Made by a program: the position numbers and the translations under genes. Shown here one piece after another: positions 28,749-37,816 of a DNA stretch of 64,000 nucleotides. The first letter of the stretch is position 1, and each line of letters starts with the position of its first letter. The DNA lies in NCBI GenBank assembly GCA_963662905.2, contig CAXXFD010000002.1, positions 1-64,000 on the forward strand, written 5' to 3'. The stretch is from G963662905 sp963662905 (GTDB lineage Bacteria; Bacteroidota; Bacteroidia; Bacteroidales; WRLA01). Under the pieces are notes generated by a model that was not told the DNA's origin, did no database searches, and saw only the letters and a program-made list of their open reading frames with translations.

Positions 28749-29117
28749 ATGAATTTTGCACAACAATTTAAATCAAAGTGGGTAACGGAAGGCTTAGATA
28801 AAGAGGCTGTTGCGTATTGTGAAAAGCTAGGAAATTTCCTATATAAAAACCGCCTTACAACATCTCAAATTAGGAATGTTTATGGCGAGTTGAAGCGTAT
28901 CCAAATGAAAGGTTTTGATAATGAAAAAACAGCATTTATGTTGCTTAAACCAAAGATGGCATACGCAACAGCAAGAAATAATAATGATGGTCAAAAAGAG
29001 CTCAATAGGGTTTTTATTGCTGCATTTGAATATGTCAATAACAAAGACCAGTACAAAAACTTAATGGATTTAATGGAAGCAATCCTTGCTTATCATAAGG
29101 CTTTTGGTGGTAAATAG
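28749..29117 (+). CDS. csm2: Csm2 small subunit
   Basis: 122 residues, all helical, with the family signatures LTTSQIRNVYGELKR and FMLLKPKMAYATAR. Csm2 lines the inner filament of the type III-A complex beside the crRNA-target duplex. Order between cas10 and csm3 is the standard one. Length is normal. Confidence 0.95.
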   Translation: MNFAQQFKSKWVTEGLDKEAVAYCEKLGNFLYKNRLTTSQIRNVYGELKRIQMKGFDNEKTAFMLLKPKMAYATARNNNDGQKELNRVFIAAFEYVNNKDQYKNLMDLMEAILAYHKAFGGK

Positions 29118-29146
29118 AATTAGAAACAAATTAAAAATAAATTATA

Positions 29147-29845
29147 ATGACACAATTAAATAGTAAAATTTTTATCCGAGGTGAGATTATATTGCTAACC
29201 GGTTTGCATATTGGAGGCACTAACTCAGCAATGGGTATAGGTGGCCCGGATTCAACAGTAGTCAGAAACCCTATTGACGATAAACCATATATTCCAGGCA
29301 GCTCACTAAAAGGCAAGATGAGAGCTTTGGTTGAATGGTCTGACGGTACTATCGGTAATGGTCATATGAGAGATATTAGGAATGTTTCTTCGGATGATCC
29401 CAGTACCAATTCAGCAAAACTATTTGGTACTGCTCGCACAGACCAGAAACAGCGCCCATCAAAGATTATTGTGAGAGATTGTAAATTACTTACTCCCATT
29501 GATGAATTCGGAAATACGGATCTTCCCTATACAGAAAGTAAAACAGAGGTGGTTATAGATAGGATCACAGCAAAAGCCAATCCTCGCCAAATTGAACGCG
29601 TACCGGCAGGGGCAAGATTTGAATTGAACCTCGTGATAAATGTTTTTGATGAAGACGATGAGAATAATTTATTAACAACAGCCTTTAGAGCTTTGACCTA
29701 CCTTAAAGATGATTATTTGGGAGGCAGCGGTTCAAGGGGCTATGGTCAGGTCGATTTTGAGAATTTAAACGTTTCAAAACGCAATATGAATGATTATGAT
29801 AATCCAATCTCGCTAACGGATAAGTGGAACAGTTTTGAAATCTAA
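29147..29845 (+). CDS. csm3: Csm3 backbone subunit (target RNA nuclease)
   Basis: 232 residues with RAMP fold. The start region LHIGG, then MGIGGPDSTVVRNPI carries D35, the residue that cuts target RNA every six bases in characterised Csm3 proteins, and PYIPGSSLKGKMRALVE is the glycine-rich RNA-binding motif. GSRGYGQV near the end is the second G-rich loop. Several copies form the filament backbone. The intact aspartate predicts active RNA cleavage, which also serves to stop signalling. Confidence 0.96.
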   Translation: MTQLNSKIFIRGEIILLTGLHIGGTNSAMGIGGPDSTVVRNPIDDKPYIPGSSLKGKMRALVEWSDGTIGNGHMRDIRNVSSDDPSTNSAKLFGTARTDQKQRPSKIIVRDCKLLTPIDEFGNTDLPYTESKTEVVIDRITAKANPRQIERVPAGARFELNLVINVFDEDDENNLLTTAFRALTYLKDDYLGGSGSRGYGQVDFENLNVSKRNMNDYDNPISLTDKWNSFEI

Positions 29846-29850
29846 AAAGC

Positions 29851-30861
29851 ATGCGAAAACAATTCGATTTAATTAAATTAAAATTTACGTCCCCGCTCCA
29901 TTTAGGTAGAGGACAAACAGATTTTTATGATAAATCTGAAACAGTTTTACATTCTGACACATTAAAGTCTGCGCTTTTTAGTTGTGCTATAAGACAGGAT
30001 AAATCGTTGGGCATTGAATTTCTTGATAGTTTTAAAATTAGTTCTGCTTTCCCTTTCTCCGGGGACACTTACTTTCTGCCAAAACCAATTGGTTTAAAGA
30101 ATTTAAGTTTTAAAGACTGTGCATCTGGTCCTAAAATGCACAAAACTCTCAAAAAAATTCAATATCTTGATATTAAATTATTTGAAAAACTGATTAATGG
30201 CACGAGTATTGCATCTTTCGCATCTCATTTATCAAAAAACAAAAAATTTCTTTATTCGGAAAAACAATCAGATTCGGGAAATAACTGGATATTCAAATCC
30301 GAAGATCAGCAACGATTGGTTATGCCCGACCATAATTCATCTGAAACCGATCCCACGCCTTACATCGTTGAGCGCCTTTATTTTAATGATGATGCCGGAA
30401 TGTATTTTTTACTTGAATGCGATAAGAATCCAATAAAAGAAAAAGTGATTTCAGCCTTAAAGATTTTACAGGATCAGGGTATAGGTACCGACAGAAATGT
30501 GGGTAATGGCCAATTTCAATATGAAATTACATCCAACTTTTCTTTAGAAGTACATGAAAATTCAGGATTCTATTATAATACTTCCTTGTATTTACCAGAA
30601 AAACAAGAGTTTAGTCAAATAGCACTTGATAAATCAAGATATTCAGTAATTAAACGTGGTGGGTATATCAGTTCGCCAGAAAATGATAATTTTTTGACTT
30701 ATAGGAAAAAATGGATTTATATGTTTGAGGAAGGGAGTATTTTCAATTCCGGTGTATCTCTTGAAGGAAAAATTATTGATCTTAAGCCTAAAACAGAGAG
30801 TGAATTGCATCCGATATACAGGGATGGCAGAAGTATTATGATTCCAGTTACCACACCTTAA
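29851..30861 (+). CDS. csm4: Csm4, 5'-handle binding subunit
   Basis: 336 residues, five bases after csm3. Near the start, SPLHLGRGQTDF and SDTLKSALFS are typical of Csm4. The middle has FPFSGDTYFLPKP, and GIGTDRNVGNGQF is the glycine-rich loop. Csm4 holds the crRNA handle and contacts Cas10. Length is in the normal range. Confidence 0.94.
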   Translation: MRKQFDLIKLKFTSPLHLGRGQTDFYDKSETVLHSDTLKSALFSCAIRQDKSLGIEFLDSFKISSAFPFSGDTYFLPKPIGLKNLSFKDCASGPKMHKTLKKIQYLDIKLFEKLINGTSIASFASHLSKNKKFLYSEKQSDSGNNWIFKSEDQQRLVMPDHNSSETDPTPYIVERLYFNDDAGMYFLLECDKNPIKEKVISALKILQDQGIGTDRNVGNGQFQYEITSNFSLEVHENSGFYYNTSLYLPEKQEFSQIALDKSRYSVIKRGGYISSPENDNFLTYRKKWIYMFEEGSIFNSGVSLEGKIIDLKPKTESELHPIYRDGRSIMIPVTTP

Positions 30862-30873
30862 ACAAGATAATTT

Positions 30874-32007
30874 ATGGCACAAATTCAAATAACTTGCCTG
30901 ACTCCAGTGCATATAGGAAGCGGCAAAGAACTGATGGCGGACAGTGAATTTATAAGTTCGTCCGAACGCCTTGCTGTTATAGATCCGAAAAAAGTATTAT
31001 CCATCATAGGAACGGAAAATATTGATAAATGGGTTAATATTATCAACAAAGGTGGTGGCATCAAGAATTATCTGAAGCAGCGTAAGAATAATTTCAAGCT
31101 GTCTGACGTCTCAAGTAGGGAAATGGATGTGTATTGTAGTGATTTGCGTAACAAGCATACTTTAAAAGAGCAATTGCATGACCATAGGGGTTTTTCTATC
31201 ATTCCGGGTAGCTCCTTAAAAGGAGCAATTCGAACTGCTGTAATAACTGAGCTTGTCAACAAAAATGAAGCTGTTGTCATGGATGCCTTAAAGCAATTTA
31301 GAGGTTTTCGGAATGCTTATGATTTTCAGAAACTTGAGAGCATAATACTCAATAAACTTCTCGTTGGCCAAGATAGGATGAATGCCAATAAAGATATATT
31401 TCGTTTTCTCTCAGTAGGCGATGCCTATTTGCAAGAAGAAACCATTGCTACTAATGTCCAAGTTGTTAATCTTGAATATGAAGGGTGGAAAATTAAAAGA
31501 GGGACTGATCAGTTAACAGAGGTTATTGATATTAAAAGCACTACAAAGGTTAAATTGGATTTGAATCATTTTATGATGCAAAAAAACATTGAAACTCATC
31601 AGATAAGTGGTAAAAACACTAAATTTTTGTACTCTTTTGAAGATATGTTCAATATCATAAATAATCATACATCATTCCTTTTAAAGAAAGAAATTGATTT
31701 TTGGAAAGATGAAATTTGTAGTCTTGAGAATCTTAATGCCTATCTGGAAAATATCGGCAACTTGTATGCGCAAACTTCCACGGTAGGGAAAAAGTCTGCA
31801 ATCATTCGTTTAGGTGGTAATAGTGGCTGGGATTCTATTACTGGAGGATGGATAAAAAATAATCCACACTTGTTGGACGATTATACTTACGAAAAACTAA
31901 CAAAATTACTCAATAAAGGTCGTGATACTACAGTTTATCCGAAAACAAGAAAAATGGATGAAGATGGATTGCCTATGGGTTTTGTTAGACTTGACTTTAT
32001 TAAATAA
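30874..32007 (+). CDS. csm5: Csm5, filament-end subunit
   Basis: 377 residues. Starts with ITCLTPVHIGSGKEL and has IIPGSSLKGAIRTAV, the RAMP loop of Csm5. Csm5 caps the 3' end of the crRNA filament and helps in crRNA trimming. It follows csm4 after 12 bases and precedes the CARF effector by 18 bases. The set cas10-csm2-csm3-csm4-csm5 defines subtype III-A. Confidence 0.94.
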   Translation: MAQIQITCLTPVHIGSGKELMADSEFISSSERLAVIDPKKVLSIIGTENIDKWVNIINKGGGIKNYLKQRKNNFKLSDVSSREMDVYCSDLRNKHTLKEQLHDHRGFSIIPGSSLKGAIRTAVITELVNKNEAVVMDALKQFRGFRNAYDFQKLESIILNKLLVGQDRMNANKDIFRFLSVGDAYLQEETIATNVQVVNLEYEGWKIKRGTDQLTEVIDIKSTTKVKLDLNHFMMQKNIETHQISGKNTKFLYSFEDMFNIINNHTSFLLKKEIDFWKDEICSLENLNAYLENIGNLYAQTSTVGKKSAIIRLGGNSGWDSITGGWIKNNPHLLDDYTYEKLTKLLNKGRDTTVYPKTRKMDEDGLPMGFVRLDFIK

Positions 32008-32025
32008 CTCTTTTCAAATTGTTCC

Positions 32026-33234
32026 ATGCCCAAAACCCTCCTCAGTTTCCTCGGAACCGGGCCTTTGATCCGGGATAAAGAAAACCCACAAAGGGAGTAC
32101 AAAAAAGCCAGGTACAAGATTGATGACAGCTTTTATGAAACTTCCTTTGTTTCGGCGGCCATTGCGCAGCATATCCGCTGCGATAAGAAAATAATTGTAG
32201 GAACGGTAAAATCCATGTGGGAGGAATACTATAGGTATTTCGTTGAGGGAACGGAAGCCTTTGATGAAAATCTGTTCTGGGAGCTGGTAAATTTCCAAGA
32301 TAAAGCCAACCACCTAACAGAGGACTTTCCATTCAAAGCTCAGTTAGAAAAAGCGCTGGAAAACACCCACATTATTATCCTCAAGTATGGCATTAATGAG
32401 TCCGAGCTAAATGAAAACCTGCTTTCGATTCTTCGGGTAGATGATTTTCTTGGGCAGGATGATGAGCTGTATGTAGATGTAACACATGGTTTTAGATCGT
32501 TCCCAATTTTTGCCAATCAGGTTGTTATGTACCTAAATAAGGTGTCTTCCAAAAACATCAAGGTTCAAAAGCTTTACTATGGCATGCTCGACATTATGCG
32601 TGAGTTGGATTATGCACCGGTTGTGGATTTAAGCTCAGTACTAAAGCTTAATGAATGGATTTTGGGTGCCAGTGAGTTGATCAACAAATCCGACGGCTAC
32701 GCTTTGGAGCAATTGCTAAAGGAGCGCGATTCCGAACTGGCAAAAGTGGTGGGCAATTTCTCCAACGCAATGAACCTGAATTATTCCCACGAAATAAGGA
32801 AGCAATACGAACGTCTTTTAAAAGCGGACTTTTCTCACCTTTCTCCTCAGGAAGTACTGATTGCTGAAAAAGCCTTCAATGAATTCAAAGCGAGTTTCGA
32901 TCTTTCTAAAAAGCATTCCCTCTTTCAATTAGACCTGGCGTTTTGGTACTACCGAAAACGTTTCTATGGAGTGTCTTATTTAACACTTACCGAGGCTATT
33001 GTTACTTATATTGCAGAAGATATTAACCCCCTCAACCCGCTTGAAAACTCAGTGCGGGATCAGGCGAAAAAAGAAATCCATAAACGTAATGTTGAATTGG
33101 CGCATCTTTTTACGACAGTTAATAAAATCCGCAAAAATGTAGCGCACATGCTGGATAAACGGCATGATACCTATTTGAATGATATTCAAAACCTGGAAAA
33201 GCGTTTAAAGAAAGCTAAGAGCTTGATGAAATAG
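32026..33234 (+). CDS. CARF-HEPN effector of DxTHG (Csx1/Csx2) family
   Basis: 402 residues. The CARF half starts LLSFLGTG, contains HIIILKYGINESE, and has D151-VTHG-F-RS, the exact DxTHG motif. The HEPN half ends with R369-KNVA-H374, the Rx4H ribonuclease motif, followed by a lysine-rich helix. The protein should be switched on by cyclic oligoadenylate from Cas10. It is the last gene of the csm operon, 18 bases after csm5. It is distinct from the effector at 8555 (different CARF loops), so this locus has two effectors, perhaps tuned to different ring sizes. Confidence 0.88.
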   Translation: MPKTLLSFLGTGPLIRDKENPQREYKKARYKIDDSFYETSFVSAAIAQHIRCDKKIIVGTVKSMWEEYYRYFVEGTEAFDENLFWELVNFQDKANHLTEDFPFKAQLEKALENTHIIILKYGINESELNENLLSILRVDDFLGQDDELYVDVTHGFRSFPIFANQVVMYLNKVSSKNIKVQKLYYGMLDIMRELDYAPVVDLSSVLKLNEWILGASELINKSDGYALEQLLKERDSELAKVVGNFSNAMNLNYSHEIRKQYERLLKADFSHLSPQEVLIAEKAFNEFKASFDLSKKHSLFQLDLAFWYYRKRFYGVSYLTLTEAIVTYIAEDINPLNPLENSVRDQAKKEIHKRNVELAHLFTTVNKIRKNVAHMLDKRHDTYLNDIQNLEKRLKKAKSLMK

Positions 33235-33289
33235 AATTTATATTGGATATTAGGAAACTTAATATTACAATCAAAACCAACCAACCTAA

Positions 33290-33420
33290 CTTCATTTTGC
33301 GCCACTGATTTCGGACTAATTGCACCAGGTCTTCCGGATTAAACTATGCATCTGCGAAAAAAGTGGCCAATTCGGTTTCCCGGACTGCCGGTACAGGCTG
33401 TTTTGTGCCACTGATTGAAT
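33290..33420 (+). repeat. IS21-type end remnants
   Basis: GCCACTGATTTCGG near 33301-33314 and, at 33361-33415, GGTTTCCCGGACTGCCGG with GTGCCACTGATT, repeat the sequence at 911-968. No transposase gene is attached. The remnant marks the right edge of the CRISPR operon. Confidence 0.5.
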
Positions 33421-33461
33421 TATTCAAGTTAATGTTCGACTTTTAAAAAAATGGATAAAAA

Positions 33462-34358
33462 ATGGATCAACAAAAAGAACAAATCAAATTTGAACAAGCA
33501 AATAAAGCTCTTGAAGAAAAAAGGGTATCAGATTTCTGTGCTCAATTAATTGATTTAGAAAAAGATTTAACCTGCAATTGTTTCTTTCGCAATCAGGAAA
33601 AAAGCATTTACGAGAATCAATTGGAAATAATTGAACAAATTGAAGACAATGAAGCTGATTTTGATATAAATCTCACGAAAGGCTTCGTCTATTCGAGGAA
33701 CAATATGCACTCAGAGGCATACCGGTATCTAACTAATGCTATTGCCATCAATAATATGATTGATTTGCCATATACCCTAAGAGCATTTGTGGAACCAGAA
33801 ATTAACCCCGATTATAACGAAGATGCAAAGAGGGCTGTTTTGCTCAACCCTTCAGCAAGAAATTATTTTTTTCTTGCAAAAACTTTTGGCGATGTAAAGG
33901 GTGATAAAATGGATGCTACAAAAGCAATGAACTATTATAACAAAGTAATTGAGCTAAGGCCAGATTTCACATGTGCGTATAATAACAGGGCAATTTTATA
34001 TACTGATTTATTGGATTATAAAAATGCCATTCTAGATTATAAAAAATGTATCGAGCTTAACGAAACACATTGGTCGTACTACGCACTTTGGCATTATCTG
34101 GTTCAGGAAGGACGACTTGAAGAGTCTCTAAAATATGCAAAACTGGGCGCCAAGATGCATCCCAATAATATTAATTATCAACTTTGCCTTGGTGAAAGCA
34201 ACTTAAAACTTCATCGCTATGAGGCTTCCAGGTATCATCTTCAAATTTATCTTGATGTTCATCCAGAAAACACATCGGTAGCACTTGTTTTAAATAACAT
34301 AGAGAAAATAATAGCACATCAAATTTTAGTAAATTTGACAGACAGTCTCTTTCTTTAA
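33462..34358 (+). CDS. TPR-repeat protein
   Basis: 298 residues without signal peptide. From about residue 75 onward it is made of tetratricopeptide repeats, for example ATKAMNYYNKVIELRPDF and CAYNNRAILYTDLLDYKNAI, each a pair of helices for protein binding. The N-terminal 70 residues are charged and unlike TPR. The 3' two thirds are duplicated at 36847-37391. IS21-type ends flank both copies, so it may be a passenger or a neighbour moved by recombination. Function is unknown. Confidence 0.65.
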   Translation: MDQQKEQIKFEQANKALEEKRVSDFCAQLIDLEKDLTCNCFFRNQEKSIYENQLEIIEQIEDNEADFDINLTKGFVYSRNNMHSEAYRYLTNAIAINNMIDLPYTLRAFVEPEINPDYNEDAKRAVLLNPSARNYFFLAKTFGDVKGDKMDATKAMNYYNKVIELRPDFTCAYNNRAILYTDLLDYKNAILDYKKCIELNETHWSYYALWHYLVQEGRLEESLKYAKLGAKMHPNNINYQLCLGESNLKLHRYEASRYHLQIYLDVHPENTSVALVLNNIEKIIAHQILVNLTDSLFL

Positions 34359-34422
34359 AAACTTTACGAATCAGACGGGTCAATATCACCGGATTGGTGG
34401 GTCAGTATGACCGGAATATGCA
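34359..34422 (-). repeat. IS21-type end, inverted orientation
   Basis: CGAATCAGACGGGTCA, then GGTGGGTCAGTATGACCGG ending ATGCA at 34422. It is the reverse complement of the pattern at 983-1018 and is repeated at 37395-37465 and 43478-43543. Immediately to its right the sequence becomes a broken gene, so this is the exact outer end of the element. Confidence 0.55.
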
Positions 34423-34818
34423 CTTATCCAGATGGTCGTTATATCCCATAATATGAATCGGAAAATTATCCCTATTGGATGCTCTATGACTTATGGCATA
34501 AGATTTTCCTCCAACCAGTTGTGCTCTTTGGATAGCTGTTTCGTATCCTAATTCAGATAGAAATGGTAAGATTAGTTTTTCACGAGTGAGCGATGTTCCG
34601 GTATCACCTCTGGGTAAAGTCTCCAATCGATTTTTATACGCCTGCCAATGGGAACGCATTACAGATCAGGCCAGTCCAATTTCATCACGCAGCGAAGCGG
34701 TTCTGGCCAAACCAAATGCTTCGGGTTGTTGGTGTTTATATTTTTCCTCCGAACGAATTTTGTCTAAAATCTCAGAAGAGACTATATTTCCCTGTATATT
34801 GATGCTTGAAAAGTTCAT
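34423..34818 (-). pseudogene. Restriction/modification-type gene, 5' fragment with stop
   Basis: Reading from the ATG at 34818: MNFSSINIQGNIVSSEI, then EAFGLARTASLRDEIGLA, a TGA, and in the same frame RSHWQAYKNRLETL and LPFLSELGYE, then YAISHRA and NDHLDK, where the IS21-type end cuts it. The TGA sits where the related reading would want TGG (Trp). The ISHRA and LLxELGY-like motifs recall the N-terminal part of large restriction-modification (Eco57I/BREX-like) proteins. It is dead twice over, by nonsense and by truncation. The exact family is uncertain. Confidence 0.5.
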
Positions 34819-34825
34819 CCTTTTG

Positions 34826-36370
34826 TTAATTTTCTTTACGGATTAAGGTGTAGAAGGTGCTTCGACCCTGGGCATGTTTTTCAAGCAAACCCATACCAAG
34901 CATTTCAGTCAATATCTCGTATGTTTTAGTATTCTTCAAACCAATTAATTCTGAAGCATTTTTCCTTGTTATGTTTTGATTATCTAATAAGTGCAATAGG
35001 ATGTCTTTTTGGGGCTTGCTTAATCGTTCGTAATCGTTCGTAATCGTTCGTAATCGTTTGTAATCGTTCGCGATCGTTCGTAGCTGGCCATATTCGTCCG
35101 TAGAAGATTTTCTTTCCAGAAAGGCATCATGAATAGGAATTGTGCAAATAAAGTACCTCCTGTCGGGTTCATCGGTTTCAAAAATAGCTGAGGCAGAGCC
35201 GTTTTTATCTAACACCTGCTTCATAGTGGGTATTCCAGTTCCTCTGCCTTCGGTTAAGCCCAGTTCTTTTAAAAAATTACCAATTCTTCTGTTTCTGTAT
35301 CTCCTTATTCTAACAATTCCCTTATCAAAATCAGATTGCTTTATTGATGGGTCAACCCCATTATGGCTAATAATCTCAATTTTATCCGGGAATATTCGCA
35401 CTTCAATGGGTTCTCTTATTTCGTAATTTTTATGGTACACCGCATTTGCCAAAGCTTCTTCAATTGCCTGGTAAGGATAATTATAAATTCTGTCGGCAAT
35501 TTCGGTATGCGAATGCTTTATTACTTTCTCTTTAATAACTACAGCTTTAAAGTACGCCAAAGCGTCAGTAAGTTGTCTTTGAATCGGGCCTTCAAATATT
35601 TTTTCATTAAAGTTTTTCCCGGCAATTCCATTTGGAAACTCAACTACATCAATCTGGGCGGTGGGAAAATATTTTTTTGGATGCTTAGAAAACATTAACA
35701 AACCAATATTACGAGCAAACAAGTGCTCCCGAGCTCCATCACAAAGATTCAAAGCAGTTGCCAGCTCTTCCTCATTCATGCTTTTACTTTCATCGTACAG
35801 CTTACTTTTAATTTGAGCCAAATGCTCACGCATTAAGCCCAGATCCAAATCGCCAAAGTCTGCCAAAGCATTTGCCCTATCGTCAAAAGGAATTCGGGAG
35901 GTTAATTGAATCAATTCCATTTCCTGTTCCTTATTAGGCACAACACTGCTTGAAAATTGCCTTATTCTAAAATTCAGCTTTTTGTTTTTTACTGTAACAT
36001 CATCAGGCACTCTGTAGGGACGAACACTTCCGGCAGTTGCCCATATAACCAATACATAATTATTGTCTATCTCTTCTAATGAAATACGCGGGGCATAAGG
36101 AGGTTCCATTAAGTTGCAATAACCGATTAGTTCTTTTTGGACTTTCTCAAAGGCATTTGGGTCAAAGCCTTTAACGGGACGAACAGGCTTTCCATTATCT
36201 TCCTCCACACCAACAATAATATAGCCGCTACCTACATTATCAAAATCATTGGCAAAAGCACAAACCGTACGCATAATGGTTTTGGGATTCCACCCCTCTT
36301 TAAACTCCATTCGTGCACCTTCAACTATTTTACCAGAAAGCAAAGTTTCAATGTTAATGGGTATGCTCAT
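34826..36370 (-). CDS. Schlafen/AlbA_2-type ATP-binding regulator
   Basis: 514 residues from ATG 36370, which has AAAGGAGAAT just upstream. The N-terminal AlbA_2 domain shows ARMEFKEGWNPKTIMRTVCA and GYIIVGVEEDNG. The middle holds an HATPase_c_4-like domain with AIEEALANAVYHKNYE and GRGTGIPTMKQV. A C-terminal winged helix (ILLHLLDNQNITRKNASELI) ends the protein. Such proteins are poorly understood DNA-binding regulators, common near mobile elements. Between the ATPase and winged-helix parts lies a 10-base tandem repeat (35021-35080) whose copy number would shift the frame. Confidence 0.8.
   Translation of the reverse strand: MSIPINIETLLSGKIVEGARMEFKEGWNPKTIMRTVCAFANDFDNVGSGYIIVGVEEDNGKPVRPVKGFDPNAFEKVQKELIGYCNLMEPPYAPRISLEEIDNNYVLVIWATAGSVRPYRVPDDVTVKNKKLNFRIRQFSSSVVPNKEQEMELIQLTSRIPFDDRANALADFGDLDLGLMREHLAQIKSKLYDESKSMNEEELATALNLCDGAREHLFARNIGLLMFSKHPKKYFPTAQIDVVEFPNGIAGKNFNEKIFEGPIQRQLTDALAYFKAVVIKEKVIKHSHTEIADRIYNYPYQAIEEALANAVYHKNYEIREPIEVRIFPDKIEIISHNGVDPSIKQSDFDKGIVRIRRYRNRRIGNFLKELGLTEGRGTGIPTMKQVLDKNGSASAIFETDEPDRRYFICTIPIHDAFLERKSSTDEYGQLRTIANDYKRLRTITNDYERLSKPQKDILLHLLDNQNITRKNASELIGLKNTKTYEILTEMLGMGLLEKHAQGRSTFYTLIRKEN
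35021..35080. repeat. 10-base tandem repeat inside coding region
   Basis: TAATCGTTCG is present five times (one with a single change) plus a sixth diverged copy. The unit is not a multiple of three; three units code for ten residues (RTITNDYERL-like). Loss or gain of one unit would throw the winged-helix domain out of frame. Confidence 0.9.
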
Positions 36371-36507
36371 TTTTTCTATTCTCCTTTTTTTTGGCTTAAA
36401 ATGCTTTAGCCTAAAATATTCATAAACCCAAAAAAAATAGGGAAATTTGTGCGATACCTCATTGATATTCAGTATCTTTATGTCGCCAAACAAAAACAAA
36501 AATCCCT

Positions 36508-36846
36508 ATGGCTAAAAATACAAAGAATATTTCAACAGTGGCACAAAATCACAGGAAATTACACAAAAGAGCCTTTTTCCTCTCGCCAGTTCAAATGGCA
36601 AAAAGGTTGAAGTTAACTTTACTTTGAAAAAGACATCAAGTGATGGCGGCCTATTATTGCTTCGCGAAGTAGAAAAACGGCTTGGTTTAATCGACAGCCT
36701 TGCAGGCTGCATTGAAGATCCCCGCAACCAAAATTATGTCAAGCACAGCACAAAACGCCTTCTAATCCAGCGCATTATGCAAATTGCTGCAGGCTATGAA
36801 GATGCAAATGACTGCAATGCGCTCAGGGACGATGAGGTGGTTAAGG
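36508..36846 (+). pseudogene. IS1380-family transposase, 5' fragment
   Basis: A frame with KTSSDGGLLLLREVEKRLGL, then CIEDPRNQNYVKHST and LIQRIMQIAAGYEDANDCNAL matches the N-terminal region of IS1380 transposases. The first 30 codons (ATG 36508) are in a different frame, so a frameshift lies near 36600. At 36846 the match stops where the copied TPR fragment begins. The DDE residues are missing. Confidence 0.65.
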
Positions 36847-37391
36847 TATAACGAAGATGCAAAGAGGGCTGTTTTGCTCAACCCTTCAGCAAGAAATTAT
36901 TTTTTTTTACAAAAACTTTTGGCGATGTAAAAGGTGATAAAATGGATGCTACAAAAGCAATGAATTATTATAACAAAGTAATTCAGCTAAAGCCTGATTT
37001 TGCATGTGCGTATAATAACAGGGCGAATTTATATACTGATTTACTGGATTATAAAAATGCCATTCTAGATTATAAAAAATGTATCGAGCTTAACGAAACA
37101 CATTGGTTGCACTACGCACTTTGGTATTATTTGGTTGAGGAAGGACGACTTGAAGAGTCTTTAAAATATGCAAAACTGGGAGCCAAGATGCATCCCGATA
37201 ATATTGATTATCAACTTTGCCTTGGTGAAAGCAACTTAAGACTTCATCGCTATGAGGCTTCTAGGTATCATCTTCAAATTTATCTTGATGTTCATCCAGA
37301 AAACACATCGGCAGCAAATGTTTTAAATAACATAGAGAAAATAATAGCACATCAAATTTTAGTAAATTTGACAGACAGTCTCTTTCTTTAA
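36847..37391 (+). pseudogene. Truncated copy of the TPR gene
   Basis: Bases 36847-37391 repeat 33814-34358 with few differences. A frame of 149 codons from 36942 remains open (MDATKAMNYYNKVIQLKPDF), but the 5' third of the gene is gone and a one-base slip near 36906 breaks the upstream part. It is joined to an IS1380 fragment on the left and an IS21-type end on the right. It could still make a small TPR protein. Confidence 0.65.
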
Positions 37392-37465
37392 AAACTTTAC
37401 GAATCAGACGGGGCAATCCCGTATGCACGGGACCCCGGATTGGTGGGTCAGTATGACCGGAATAT
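37392..37465 (-). repeat. IS21-type end with small insertion
   Basis: Same sequence as 34359-34422 except that GCAATCCCGTATGCACGGGA replaces the short middle part. It ends ATGCA at 37465, after which a different gene fragment starts. Confidence 0.55.
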
Positions 37466-37816
37466 GCAGATGCAGCAGTCTCTTTACGAAAAGATGGATT
37501 AATAGAAGGGCGTAGTCCGAATTATTTTGTTTCTGCAACAGTTGCGGAAGTCACCGGAGATAAAGCAGGTTACATTAAAAACAGAGCATTTGACAAAACC
37601 TGGTATAAAGAGCTAATTATTAAATTTATCAAAGAATATGATAAAGCAAGCAGAGAAGATATTGATGCACTTATTTTGGGAAAACTTTCAAACACATTAA
37701 GTGAACAGCAAAAACGAACAAAAATTAGAAACCTGCTTTATGAGATGTCTAAAAAAGATGAAATCATTTTTAATAATAGCAAATCAACCAATAAACCTGA
37801 ATGGAGATTAAGATAG
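37466..37816 (+). pseudogene. AlbA_2-type ATP-binding regulator, 3' fragment
   Basis: An open frame without a start, beginning at the IS end, reads AAVSLRKDGLIEGRSPNYF, then GYIKNRAFDKTWYKELIIKF and SREDIDALILGKL, stopping at 37814-37816. This is the C-terminal part of a second type of Schlafen/AlbA_2 ATP-binding protein, different from that at 34826-36370. The 5' part has been lost. Confidence 0.6.
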
